Positions 8,265 to 17,376 of a DNA stretch of 42,756 nt are shown piece by piece; positions within the stretch are counted from its first letter, which is position 1; each line of letters opens with the position of its first letter. Both the position numbers and the translations under genes were made by a program. The notes below the pieces were generated by a model. The model had not been told where the DNA came from. It ran no database searches and saw only the letters and a program-made list of their open reading frames with translations. Source of the stretch: Caulobacteraceae bacterium (lineage in GTDB: Bacteria; Pseudomonadota; Alphaproteobacteria; Caulobacterales; Caulobacteraceae); assembly GCA_003164925.1 (NCBI GenBank), contig PLRV01000058.1:1-42756 (forward strand), given 5' to 3'.

Positions 8265-8918
8265 CTAGAACTTGTAGCCAATCCCGGCTGAGATCACGAG
8301 CGGATCGAGATTCACCGATGACTTGTAAGCGCCGCCGTTGATGCTGGCGTCGGTTGTGAAAAACACCTTCTTCACATCAAGGTTGGCGCTCCAGCGTCCT
8401 TGCAACGGGAAGTCGACGCCGGCCTGTAGGGCCCCACCGAACCCGTCCGGCAAATTGACCGCGTAGCCGTTCTTGTTCTGGCCGCCGTAGAAGATCATGT
8501 AGTTCACGCCCGCGCCCACATAGGGGCTGATGCGCCCCGCCGGCAGGAAGTGGTATTGCAGGGTCACCACGGGCGGAAGCACCCAGGTATTATGCACCGC
8601 CACGTCCGTCCCCGGGCCTTCGGCCTTGATCGTGTGGTAGCTGGTCCCGGCGATGACCTCGACCGCGATATTGTTGGTGAAGAAGTAGCTCACGCCGATC
8701 GTGGGGACGACGTCGGAGTTGACATTGGCTTTCAGGCCGGTGGCCACGCCGGCGCCGGTGTTGATCGAACTTCCCGCGACCGGGTCCACATCCGTCACGC
8801 GAACGTTGAGCATCCATTGGCCGGCCACTTCAGGCTGGAAGTCGTCCGCGGCTTGGGCCGCCCCAGCGGCTGCGGTCAGGGCCGCAACCGCGGCCGCCAT
8901 CAGAAAATGAAGTTTCAT
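8265..8918 (-). CDS. OmpW family outer membrane protein
   Basis: The 217-residue product has a Sec signal peptide ending GAAQA-AD. A small eight-stranded barrel follows, with alternating strands, [12 protein letters not shown] near the mature start, a middle [23 protein letters not shown], and the final ISAGIGYKF ending in Phe for BAM-dependent insertion. OmpW barrels pass small hydrophobic compounds through the outer membrane. GAGGGATAA lies upstream of the ATG. A possible FNR/FixK-type site lies about 70-83 bases upstream. Relatives in Caulobacter and E. coli are known to respond to oxygen, which makes this plausible. Confidence 0.9.
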   Translation of the reverse strand: MKLHFLMAAAVAALTAAAGAAQAADDFQPEVAGQWMLNVRVTDVDPVAGSSINTGAGVATGLKANVNSDVVPTIGVSYFFTNNIAVEVIAGTSYHTIKAEGPGTDVAVHNTWVLPPVVTLQYHFLPAGRISPYVGAGVNYMIFYGGQNKNGYAVNLPDGFGGALQAGVDFPLQGRWSANLDVKKVFFTTDASINGGAYKSSVNLDPLVISAGIGYKF

Positions 8919-8987
8919 CCGAATTATCCCTCGTTAGCGCGGACATTCGCCGCGATAGGAGCTTCGGACAGATGGGAGCCCGCTATA

Positions 8988-9001
8988 TTGTCACGGATCA
9001 A
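8988..9001 (-). promoter_or_regulatory. Possible FNR/FixK-like box upstream of ompW
   Basis: On the minus strand the sequence TTGATCCGTGACAA resembles TTGAT-N4-ATCAA. The left half is perfect and the right half (GACAA) differs at two positions. It sits 70-83 bases before the ompW start. The weak second half means this is only a candidate. Confidence 0.35.
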
Positions 9002-9152
9002 AAACGGAAAATAATGAAATGAGCTCTTCTCGATATGGGTGGCTGAGAATCTGCAAATTATACTGATAACTATTCGCATTGCTTTGCGTCAGCCTGGATA
9101 GGCATGGGGTGTCGATGACGGCATCCGCTCTATGGGCTAAGCGTCGCGCAGT

Positions 9153-9200
9153 GCGGGCGTGGCGGAATTGGTAGACGCGCTGGATTTGGGCTCCGCCCGG
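9153..9200 (+). pseudogene. Collapsed tRNA-Leu relic (internal deletion)
   Basis: Bases 9153-9188 reproduce the 5' half of a tRNA-Leu: acceptor GCGGGCG, TGGCGGAATTGGTAGACGC D-arm, then CTGGATTT of the anticodon arm. The sequence then jumps to GGGCTCCGCCCGG, which resembles the 3' end of a tRNA-Leu (CCCTCCGCCCGC). The anticodon 3' stem, the variable arm and most of the T-arm are missing. Six of seven acceptor pairs could still form. It matches the 5' half of the intact tRNA-Leu at 12214-12298, which lies in the opposite orientation. It cannot be a working tRNA. Confidence 0.75.
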
Positions 9201-9393
9201 ACATACGCCTTACAGGCTTACCCGATTCAAAAGCGCGCAATTGGCCGCCAGCTACACCGCGTCATGCGGCGTCTTAGCTTTCGGCCCCGACCGCACGGTG
9301 ATCGCCCGCAAGAACGGCGTCTTCGCCGGCGCCGATGGCGGCTCTGACCATGGCTTATTCCCTGTCCCGCTCGTCCGACGCGGCTTCGAATAA
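9201..9393 (+). pseudogene. Probable IS66-type transposase remnant
   Basis: In the frame ending at TAA 9391-9393 the translation contains LAFGPDRTVIARKN followed by GVFAGADGGSDHG. This resembles the IS66 C-terminal block 'RP-A--RKN-LFAGSDGG--HW'. The similarity stops after DHG, and no start or upstream catalytic domain is present. I read it as a decayed fragment directly attached to the tRNA relic. The match is short, so another origin is possible. Confidence 0.45.
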
Positions 9394-9706
9394 CCATTGG
9401 AAAACGTTGGCTTTCACCCAACCGCTATAGCGTTTGAATATTGTGTTCCAGCTGCCGAACCCGGCCAAAAGGGAACAGAAAAGGTGCACCTTTCTTACGG
9501 TCCGACGCCTGCTACCGTTCGCGGCCGAAGTCGCCGGCTAGGCGCCTTCGGCTGTGGCGTTCAGCGAGCCCTTACACGACCGAAGGCGAAACCCCGGCGA
9601 ATCCTGAGGGGCTAAGCAAATTAGAAATGCGCTCATGGACCGCTCAACGGTCCTTCGAGCGACAACACCAATGGCCAGGACAAGGTCCGGCATAGGGGGA
9701 AGTAGA
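9394..9706. other. Leader region of the TonB receptor gene
   Basis: No gene is seen. A 14-bp perfect palindrome AAAGGTGCACCTTT lies at 9480-9493. A stem-loop, GGACCG-CTCAA-CGGTCC at 9637-9653, is framed by GCTC and GAGC. Either could be a regulator site or leader structure. I looked for a cobalamin riboswitch and did not find its conserved core. Confidence 0.4.
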
Positions 9707-11923
9707 ATGAATCGTATTCAATTTCTGTTGTCGACCACGCTGCTGGGGTGCGTCGTCGTCGCTCATCCGGCGTTCGCCCAGAACGCTCCCGCCCCGGCGG
9801 CGGCTCAGCCTCAGGTGCTGCAAGAGGTGGTGGTCACCGCCGAGCACCGGACCAGCACGGCCCAGAAGACGGCCGCTTCGGTCAGCGTCAGGTCCGGCGC
9901 GGACATGCTCACCCAGGGCCGCTACCAGCTCAGCGACATTCTTGAGGATGTGCCCGGCATTAGTGGCGGGGCCGCCTCCACGGTGAACACCAGCCAAGGC
10001 AGCGGCACCGACAACCCGGCCGCGGGCCTGACCATTCGCGGCGTGCAGTCCAACCAAGGCGCCGGCGGGAGCATCACCACCACGGCGGCGGCGGCGGCTA
10101 TCTATGTGGACGATGTCTATAACGGCGTCGGCGGCGGCTACGACATCGACCGCGTCGAGGTCCTGCGCGGGCCTCAGGGCACGCTCTACGGCCGCAGTGC
10201 GACCGCGGGCGTGGTCGCCATTCACACCGGCGATCCCAGCACCACGACGCTCAGCGGCCAAGGCGCGGCGGAATACGGCAACTATGACCTGCGTCACGTG
10301 ACCGGCGAGGTGAACGTGCCGCTCATTCAGGACAAACTGGCGGTGCGGCTATCAGGCAATGAGTACGAGCGGGACGGCTACTATACGGCCGACGGGGATG
10401 CGCGCTCGAACGCGGACTTCAGGGCCAAGGTGCTGTGGACCCCGACCGACAACTTCTCCGCCCTGCTCGGCTATGCTCAGGAATACAACCTGACCCATTC
10501 CGGGGGGCCGACCATGCTCGAAGATACTCCGGGCCACTTCATCCCCTATTCGCCAACGCCTGTCGTTGCCGGAAAGAACAACTTCCATCAGTATTGGGGC
10601 AACTTCAATCTGAACCTCGGGCCGGTGGCGATCACTTACGTCCCGGCCTATCGCACCTGGTACGAGAACGCGTTGGTCCACCTGGGCGGCGGGTTCGACG
10701 CCGACCAGACGATCGATACGCCGACTGACTGGTTCATGACCCACGAGGTGCGGATCCACAATACGGACAGCGCTTCGCAGCTCCAGTGGCAGGGCGGGTT
10801 TCTGTACTATCAGAACACTCTCAGCGACGTGGATAACCTGTATAGCAATGATTTAAACGCATACCTGTTCCAGTCGGCCTCGCACAAAACCACCACCGCT
10901 GAAGGCGGCTTCGCCGAGGCCACCTACGCCTTGATGCCTGACACGCGCCTAACCGGTGGGCTCCGCTACGACTACACCCGGGTTCTCAATAACGAGATTT
11001 ACTCGGCCGGCGGGCAGACAGCGTCGCTGACCGGCGATCAACGCCTGCGGGCCTTCAACAACCTTACCTACAAGGTGCGGCTGGAGCACGATCTGACGCC
11101 GCGCAATCTGCTGTACGCGGCGATCGCCACAGGCTTCTCACCCGGCGACACCACCCTGACCACGGACTCCAACCAGCACCCCATACCGCAGGTGCTGCAG
11201 GCTGAGACCCTGACGGCCTACGAAGTCGGTTCGAAGAACCGGTTCTTCGGTAGCCGCCTGCAGGTGAACGGCGACCTCTATTTCAACGACTATGCGGGCT
11301 ACCAGACCGCCGGGATCAACACAACGCCCACGAGCCCTGGCCAGCCAACCTTCGCCACGATCGCCGCTCCGATGAAGGCCTATGGCGGCGAACTGGAAGT
11401 GCTGGCGCGCCCCTGGGCCAACGGCACGGTCAGCTTGAACGCGTCCTACACCGACGCTCGGTACGGCAGCTTCGGCCAATATGCGTTCCTGTTCTCCAAG
11501 AGCGAGGTCCCTGGAGTAGCCCCGTTCCAGGGAAGCGTGGCCTATGACCATCGCCTCGACCTCGGCAGCGCCACTCTGCAGCTGCACGGCGGCGTTCACT
11601 TCTTCACGGCTCACGACACTGCGCCCATCACCCAACAATGGGCGGCGTGGGGTTATGCACCCTATGTCCATGTCCCGTCCGAGGCCATCGGAGACCTCGC
11701 CGCCACCTTGTTGTTCGGGTCCCACACCACGATCACCGCCTACGTCCGGAATATTGCCGACACCCGCTACATGCCGGACAGCGCTGGCATACAGTCCGCC
11801 TATGATCCGACCCAACCACTGCCTACGTTCCCGCCCCCTGCTGCGACGAGGTATGTGACCGCTGGCGCCCCCAGCATCAGTGATCCGCGAACCTTCGGGG
11901 TTATCGTCTCATACAAATACTGA
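9707..11923 (+). CDS. TonB-dependent outer membrane receptor
   Basis: The 739-residue protein starts at the ATG at 9707, with GGGGGA seven bases upstream. A signal peptide ends HPAFA-QN. The plug domain follows: LQEVVVTAEHR (TonB-box region), LSDILEDVPGIS, LTIRGVQS, IYVDDVY, and IDRVEVLRGPQGTLYGR-ATAGVVAI. The beta-barrel runs to the end with TAYEVGSKNRFFGSRLQVNG, where family members typically have E-G-K, and terminates FGVIVSYKY with an aromatic residue. It imports a scarce ligand, most often a siderophore or vitamin, using TonB energy. The substrate is not evident and no transport or regulatory genes flank it. It lies between a tRNA relic and an intact tRNA-Leu, suggesting it arrived with a mobile segment. 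Confidence 0.92.
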   Translation: MNRIQFLLSTTLLGCVVVAHPAFAQNAPAPAAAQPQVLQEVVVTAEHRTSTAQKTAASVSVRSGADMLTQGRYQLSDILEDVPGISGGAASTVNTSQGSGTDNPAAGLTIRGVQSNQGAGGSITTTAAAAAIYVDDVYNGVGGGYDIDRVEVLRGPQGTLYGRSATAGVVAIHTGDPSTTTLSGQGAAEYGNYDLRHVTGEVNVPLIQDKLAVRLSGNEYERDGYYTADGDARSNADFRAKVLWTPTDNFSALLGYAQEYNLTHSGGPTMLEDTPGHFIPYSPTPVVAGKNNFHQYWGNFNLNLGPVAITYVPAYRTWYENALVHLGGGFDADQTIDTPTDWFMTHEVRIHNTDSASQLQWQGGFLYYQNTLSDVDNLYSNDLNAYLFQSASHKTTTAEGGFAEATYALMPDTRLTGGLRYDYTRVLNNEIYSAGGQTASLTGDQRLRAFNNLTYKVRLEHDLTPRNLLYAAIATGFSPGDTTLTTDSNQHPIPQVLQAETLTAYEVGSKNRFFGSRLQVNGDLYFNDYAGYQTAGINTTPTSPGQPTFATIAAPMKAYGGELEVLARPWANGTVSLNASYTDARYGSFGQYAFLFSKSEVPGVAPFQGSVAYDHRLDLGSATLQLHGGVHFFTAHDTAPITQQWAAWGYAPYVHVPSEAIGDLAATLLFGSHTTITAYVRNIADTRYMPDSAGIQSAYDPTQPLPTFPPPAATRYVTAGAPSISDPRTFGVIVSYKY

Positions 11924-11952
11924 GGCTCCGCGGCCTTAGCCATGAGACCGGC

Positions 11953-11985
11953 CAGCGTTGTCGGGCAGCAAGCCTGACAACGCTG
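11953..11985 (+). terminator. Stem-loop downstream of the TonB receptor
   Basis: CAGCGTTGTC (11953-11962) is perfectly complementary to GACAACGCTG (11976-11985), and the stem extends inward by about three more pairs. It lies 30 bases after the stop codon. No T-run follows, so it may stabilise or end the transcript with Rho. Confidence 0.5.
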
Positions 11986-12213
11986 CAGCTCTTCAGAGGA
12001 AGACCCGGCCATCTCATCGATCAAGCTCTAATTCGAGCATTTGCTCGTCCTACAACCTCGAATATAGCGCTTCTGAACCTTGAGTTTTCCGGTTTGTCTC
12101 GGGCCGACGAGCCAACAATCTGCGTTGGAGAGGTCCACGACACATCGACCCCTCGTCCATCGGATGGGCCTTTCCGTGGCTGCCCGAGCCGTATCTCGCG
12201 GCTGAGACGGCCA

Positions 12214-12298
12214 TGGTGCGGGCGGAGGGACTCGAACCCCCACGCCGTGAAGCGTTCGGACCTAAACCGAGTGCGTCTACCAATTCCGCCACGCCCGC
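12214..12298 (-). tRNA. tRNA-Leu (anticodon UAG)
   Basis: On the minus strand the gene begins GCGGGCGTGGCGGAATTGG and ends CGCCCGC-A-CCA, so the CCA end is encoded. The anticodon arm is CTCGG-TTTAGGT-CCGAA, giving anticodon UAG, which reads CUA and other CUN leucine codons. A long variable arm (AACGCTTCACGGCGT) marks a class II tRNA, and the T-arm GGGGGTTCGAGTCCCTC is canonical. A TTGACC hexamer at 12338-12343 on the minus strand is a candidate -35 element, without a good -10 partner. Confidence 0.97.
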
Positions 12299-12385
12299 AT
12301 TAGGGCAGGTGTATATCTGGCTGGCCGCCAACAACAAGGTCAATGGTGCGCCTCCGGCGCGCTCTGTTCCTTGGTCGGGCTTTTT

Positions 12386-13897
12386 TCATAATCGCACGGC
12401 GCGCGCCCGGTCAGGGCGCCCCGACGGCTGAGGCGGCGTAGAAGCCGCGTACAGGCGGGCTAACACCTGAGGCGCCAAGCCAGGCAGGTCTTCGGAAATC
12501 AGTCCGGGCCCAAACGTCGCTCCGGCCTCGGCGTGAATCCAGACCGCCGCGCAGGCCGCATCGAAACTGTCCAGGCCCTGGGCGATCAGGCCGGCGATGA
12601 AACCGGTCAGGACATCGCCCGATCCGGCCGTCGCCAGCCAGGGCGAACCGTTGCCGTTGACGACCGCGCGCCCATCCGGCGCGGCGATCACCGTGTCCGA
12701 CCCCTTGAGCAGCACCACGGCGCCGGCGCGCGCAGCGGCCTTGCGCGCGGCGGTGATCCGCTCGCTCGAGCCGCCCAGCAATCCGGGAAAGACCCGCTCG
12801 AACTCGCCGGGGTGGGGCGTCAGCACATCGTCCCGGTCCAGCACCGAGAAGAAATCCTCCGTGTCGTCGGCGAACACCGTCAGGGCGTCGGCGTCGATCA
12901 CCAGCGCCGACCCGGTGCGCGCCAGAGCGAACAGGTTTGACACCGTCGATTCGTTGACGCCGGCCGCCGGGCCGATCACGGCGGCGTCCACCGTCGCCGC
13001 GGCGGCCTCCAGCTCCACATCGGTCTCGAAGGGGCGCAGCATGATCGCCTCAAGGTGCGCGCCGTTCACGATCAGAGCGTCCGGTGGAGACAGTACCGTC
13101 ACCACCCCTGCGCCAATGCGCAGCGCGCCCCGCGCGGCCAGACGCGCCGCGCCCGTGGTGGCCACGTCGCCCGAAACGACGATCACCCGGCCGCGCGCAT
13201 GCTTGTGCGAAACCGCCGTGGGCCAAGGCATCCGCGCGCCCCACAACGGCGGGCCATTCTCCAATAGCGTCACGTTCCTGGGCGTTTCCAGCCCGATGTC
13301 GGCCACGATGATCTCTCCGCACAGATCACGCCCGGGCAGCAGCACATGAGCCGGCTTCTTGCGGTGGAATGTCACCGTGGCCGCGGCGGGCGGGGCATAG
13401 CCCATGGGCTTGCCCGTGTCGCCATTGAGGCCCGAGGGCAGGTCCACAGCCAGGATCGGCGCTCCGCTGGCGGCCGCCGCGCGTAGCAGGCTCTGCAAAC
13501 CGGCGTCCAGCGGGCGGTCCAGACCCGCGCCGAACAGAGCGTCGACGATGACCCCGGCCCCGGCGAACAGGCTGACCTCAAGGTGGGCCACCGGTCCCTG
13601 CCACGCGGCGGCGGCCTTGGCCGCATCCCCGTTCAAGGCCGAGCGGTCGACCATGGCCGCCAAGCGGACGTCGCGCCCGCGGGCCTTGAGGGCGCACGCC
13701 GCCACGAAGCCGTCGCCGCCGTTGGAGCCCGGCCCGCAAAGAACCACCACCGGGCCGCTCGGCCAGCGGTCCATGACCGCGGCGGCCACGGCCTCGCCCG
13801 CGCGTGTCATCAAGTCGAATCCGGAAGCGCCGGCTGCGATGGCGGCGGCATCCGCCGCACGGGTCTGGGCGTTGGTCAGTATCTCGAGGCCAGACAT
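12386..13897 (-). CDS. nnr: Bifunctional NAD(P)H-hydrate repair enzyme (epimerase and ADP-dependent dehydratase)
   Basis: The product is 503 residues from the ATG at 13897 (MSGLEILTNAQTRAADA). The frame stays open a further 86 codons upstream without homology. The N-terminal YjeF-N domain (about 1-210) has the VLCGPGSNGGDGFVAA nucleotide loop, which epimerises R- and S-NAD(P)HX. The C-terminal ribokinase-like domain (about 225-495) has LTPHPGEFERV, VLLKGSDTVI and the catalytic NGNGSPWLATAGSGDVLTG loop, which dehydrates S-NAD(P)HX with ADP. The arrangement is the standard bacterial fusion. It repairs damaged nicotinamide cofactors in the cytoplasm. It lies divergently upstream of glnB. Confidence 0.93.
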   Translation of the reverse strand: MSGLEILTNAQTRAADAAAIAAGASGFDLMTRAGEAVAAAVMDRWPSGPVVVLCGPGSNGGDGFVAACALKARGRDVRLAAMVDRSALNGDAAKAAAAWQGPVAHLEVSLFAGAGVIVDALFGAGLDRPLDAGLQSLLRAAAASGAPILAVDLPSGLNGDTGKPMGYAPPAAATVTFHRKKPAHVLLPGRDLCGEIIVADIGLETPRNVTLLENGPPLWGARMPWPTAVSHKHARGRVIVVSGDVATTGAARLAARGALRIGAGVVTVLSPPDALIVNGAHLEAIMLRPFETDVELEAAAATVDAAVIGPAAGVNESTVSNLFALARTGSALVIDADALTVFADDTEDFFSVLDRDDVLTPHPGEFERVFPGLLGGSSERITAARKAAARAGAVVLLKGSDTVIAAPDGRAVVNGNGSPWLATAGSGDVLTGFIAGLIAQGLDSFDAACAAVWIHAEAGATFGPGLISEDLPGLAPQVLARLYAASTPPQPSGRPDRARAVRL

Positions 13898-14664
<767 letters not shown>

Positions 14665-14703
14665 TCCGCCTCAACTCTCCATCAGCCTCAGGGGACGACT
14701 GTA

Positions 14704-16113
14704 ATGACGACTGCCAAGGACATCCTGAACCAAATCAAGGAAAAGGAAGTCAAATACGTCGACGTGCGCTTCACCGACATGCGCGGCAAGATGCAGCACG
14801 TGACCTTTGACATTGATCTGGTCGATGACGATTTCCTCAACGACGGGACCATGTTCGATGGCTCCTCGATCGCCGGCTGGAAGGCGATCAACGAGTCCGA
14901 TATGAAGCTGCGCCCCGATCTGTCGTCGGCCTATATTGACCCCTTCTATCAGCAGACCACCCTGTGTCTGTTCTGCGACGTGGTGAACCCCGACTCCGGC
15001 ACCCCCTACGACCGGGACCCGCGCTCGATCGCCAAGTCCGCTCTGAACTTCGTCAAATCCTCAGGCATCGGCGATACGGTGTACTTCGGACCCGAAGCCG
15101 AGTTCTTCATCTTCGACGACGTGAAGTGGTCGGTCCTGCCGCATGACACCGGCTATTCCTATGACGCCACCGAACTGCCGGTGAACAGCGGCAAGGCCTA
15201 TCCGGAAGGCAACATGGGGCATCGCCCGGGGCCCAAAGGAGGGTATTTCCCGGTCAACCCCGTGGACAGCGCCCAGGACCTGCGCGGCGAGATGCTGGCC
15301 GTCATGGGCGAGCTCGGCATGAAGCCGGAAAAGCACCACCACGAAGTGGCGCCCGCCCAGCACGAATTGGGCCTGAAGTTCGACACCATGATCGTCATGG
15401 CCGACCGCCTTCAGATGTACAAGTACGTGATCCACAACGTGGCGGCCGCCTACGGCAAGACCGCCACCTTCATGGCCAAGCCGATGTTCGCCGACAACGG
15501 CTCGGGCATGCACGTGCACCAATCCATCTGGGGCAACGGCAAGCCGTTGTTCGCCGGCGACAAGTACGCCGGTCTGTCGGACATGTGCCTGTGGTACATC
15601 GGCGGCATCATCAAGCACGCCAAGGCCATCAACGCCTTCTCCAACTCGACCACCAACAGCTACAAGCGTCTGGTGCCGGGCTATGAAGCGCCGGTGAAGC
15701 TGGCCTATTCGGCCCGCAACCGCTCCGCCTCGATCCGCATCCCGCACGTGGACAGCCCCAAGGGCAAGCGTCTGGAAGCCCGCTTCCCCGACCCCATGGG
15801 CAACCCCTACCTGACCTTCACCGCCCTGCTGATGGCCGGCCTGGACGGGATCATCAACAAGATCGATCCGGGCGCGCCGGCCGACAAGAACCTGTACGAC
15901 CTGCCCCCCCGCGAGCAGAAGAAGATTCCGGAAGTCTGCGGCTCCCTGCGCGAAGCCCTGGAAAACCTGGACAAGGACCGCGGCTTCCTGAAGGCCGGCG
16001 GCGTGATGAACGACGACTTCATCGACGCCTATATCGAACTGAAGATGGAAGAAGTGATGCGCGTGCAGCTGCACCCGCACCCGGTCGAATTCGACATGTA
16101 TTACAAGTGCTAG
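14704..16113 (+). CDS. glnA: Glutamine synthetase type I
   Basis: The 469-residue dodecameric enzyme joins ammonia to glutamate using ATP. Signatures include [17 protein letters not shown], the metal-binding [27 protein letters not shown] and [10 protein letters not shown]. Tyr398 in NLYDLPPRE is the adenylylation site, indicating the GS-I-beta class regulated by GlnE together with GlnB. GGGGA stands upstream of the ATG. It is co-transcribed with glnB and followed directly by a strong terminator. Confidence 0.98.
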   Translation: MTTAKDILNQIKEKEVKYVDVRFTDMRGKMQHVTFDIDLVDDDFLNDGTMFDGSSIAGWKAINESDMKLRPDLSSAYIDPFYQQTTLCLFCDVVNPDSGTPYDRDPRSIAKSALNFVKSSGIGDTVYFGPEAEFFIFDDVKWSVLPHDTGYSYDATELPVNSGKAYPEGNMGHRPGPKGGYFPVNPVDSAQDLRGEMLAVMGELGMKPEKHHHEVAPAQHELGLKFDTMIVMADRLQMYKYVIHNVAAAYGKTATFMAKPMFADNGSGMHVHQSIWGNGKPLFAGDKYAGLSDMCLWYIGGIIKHAKAINAFSNSTTNSYKRLVPGYEAPVKLAYSARNRSASIRIPHVDSPKGKRLEARFPDPMGNPYLTFTALLMAGLDGIINKIDPGAPADKNLYDLPPREQKKIPEVCGSLREALENLDKDRGFLKAGGVMNDDFIDAYIELKMEEVMRVQLHPHPVEFDMYYKC

Positions 16114-16140
16114 TTCGGCGTTAAACCTGGGGACGAACGA

Positions 16141-16169
16141 GGGCCGCGGGCGATCCCGCGGCCCTTTTT
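16141..16169 (+). terminator. Rho-independent terminator of glnBA
   Basis: GGGCCGCGGG (16141-16150), loop CGAT and CCCGCGGCCC (16155-16164) form a perfect 10-bp stem followed by TTTTT. It lies 27 bases after the glnA stop. Confidence 0.95.
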
Positions 16170-16181
16170 CATGGGCGCGCC

Positions 16182-17195
16182 CTACCGCCGAATCTGCACC
16201 TGGACCGGCGGCTTGGCGATGAAGTCCGTGATCGCGCTGACCACGCCCGGCGCGAGGGTCGACGTCGCATCCGGCGCCCCGGCGGGCGTCGCGGCGGTCA
16301 CGTCGGTCTTCGGGACGGGGACGGTCTTGAGGGCGTGATCCACGTTGGGCAGGACCACCAAACGGATCGCGCGCGAGACATTGGCCAGCCGGCGCGCGTC
16401 ATCCACGCTCACCTGGGCGTCATGATCGCCCTGGATCACCAACACCGGATAGAGGTTCTGCTGCGCCGCCACCGGATCGCGATCCAGCCAAGACATCAGA
16501 TAGGGCTGCAAAGACGGGCGAAACAGCGAGGCGAGCGCCAATGGCACGTCGTTGACCGGATGGCCCGCGCGCAATTCGGTCAGAATCCTGATCGCCTGTT
16601 CGTAGGTCTGGTCGCTCAGCTGACCGCCATCCTTGGCCGCCTTCAACTGGTTCGCCAGCAGATCGCCGGCCGGCCGGCCGGCTCCCGCCGCTTCGATCAC
16701 GCCGCAGGTCTTGATCTTCTGCGCGGCCAAGGCGGCGACGAGGGCGCCTTCGCCATGGCCCAGCAGCAGGATGCACTTCACCCGCGGCTGCAACGCCAGG
16801 AATTTGGCCCAGGTCTGGGTGTCCTCCACATAGGTGTCGAGCTTGAGATTGGCCTCGTCGTCCACCGCCGCCGCGCTGCCGGCGACGCCGCGCCGATCGG
16901 TGCGCAGCGAGCCTATGCCCTTGGCCGCCAAGGCTTCGGCCAGCAGCTTATAGGTGTCGGGCTTGGGTCCGGACCCGCCGGAATTGCCGTTACGATCGAC
17001 GGTTCCGGAGGCGGGCACGATCAGCACGAAAGGAACGGCGTCGGTTCCTTCCGGTTTGAGCAGACTGCCGTACAGAAAGGAGTCATGGCCCCCGTCCACC
17101 CCTACCATCGCTTCCTGGGCGAAGGCCGGCGCGAGAGCGGCGGGGGCGAGGTTCAGGACGCCCGCGGCCAGGGCGACTGCGATCAGTTTTTGCAT
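16182..17195 (-). CDS. Secreted alpha/beta hydrolase-fold protein lacking the nucleophile serine
   Basis: The product is 337 residues from the ATG at 17195, with a signal peptide ending APAFA-QE. The fold is that of periplasmic alpha/beta hydrolases related to the S33 aminopeptidase/dienelactone hydrolase groups: PFVLIVPASGTVDRNG, GIGSLRTDRRGVAGS, the nucleophile elbow, VLVIQGDHDAQVS (acid) and NVDHALK (His287). The elbow reads LLLGHGEGALVAAL, so Gly148 occupies the place of Ser in the family's GHSEG. The codon is GGC, one base from AGC. Asp257 or Asp259 and His287 are kept. The protein may be catalytically dead, a binding protein, or use another nucleophile. It is divergent from parE. Confidence 0.85.
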   Translation of the reverse strand: MQKLIAVALAAGVLNLAPAALAPAFAQEAMVGVDGGHDSFLYGSLLKPEGTDAVPFVLIVPASGTVDRNGNSGGSGPKPDTYKLLAEALAAKGIGSLRTDRRGVAGSAAAVDDEANLKLDTYVEDTQTWAKFLALQPRVKCILLLGHGEGALVAALAAQKIKTCGVIEAAGAGRPAGDLLANQLKAAKDGGQLSDQTYEQAIRILTELRAGHPVNDVPLALASLFRPSLQPYLMSWLDRDPVAAQQNLYPVLVIQGDHDAQVSVDDARRLANVSRAIRLVVLPNVDHALKTVPVPKTDVTAATPAGAPDATSTLAPGVVSAITDFIAKPPVQVQIRR

Positions 17196-17376
17196 GGTCT
17201 CATCCGGTCGTGCGCCCCACGGAGCGCTTATGGACCAGGACCGACCTTCAGCGCCAGCCTGTGAACGCGTGCGGACATAGCGTCGGCGCGACCGCGCGGC
17301 TCGCAGCCATCGCTTGATCGCCGGCGCGGGCGGTTGCATACCCCAGCTCATCCGAATCGCCGCAATCTGCGCCCCC

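Noticed and set aside
9400-9640. Cobalamin riboswitch upstream of the TonB receptor
   Set aside because: AAAAGGGAA is present, but the following GGTG-AAA-TCC block, the CCCCGCNACTG segment and the AG-CAGGAGACCTGCC box are not found.
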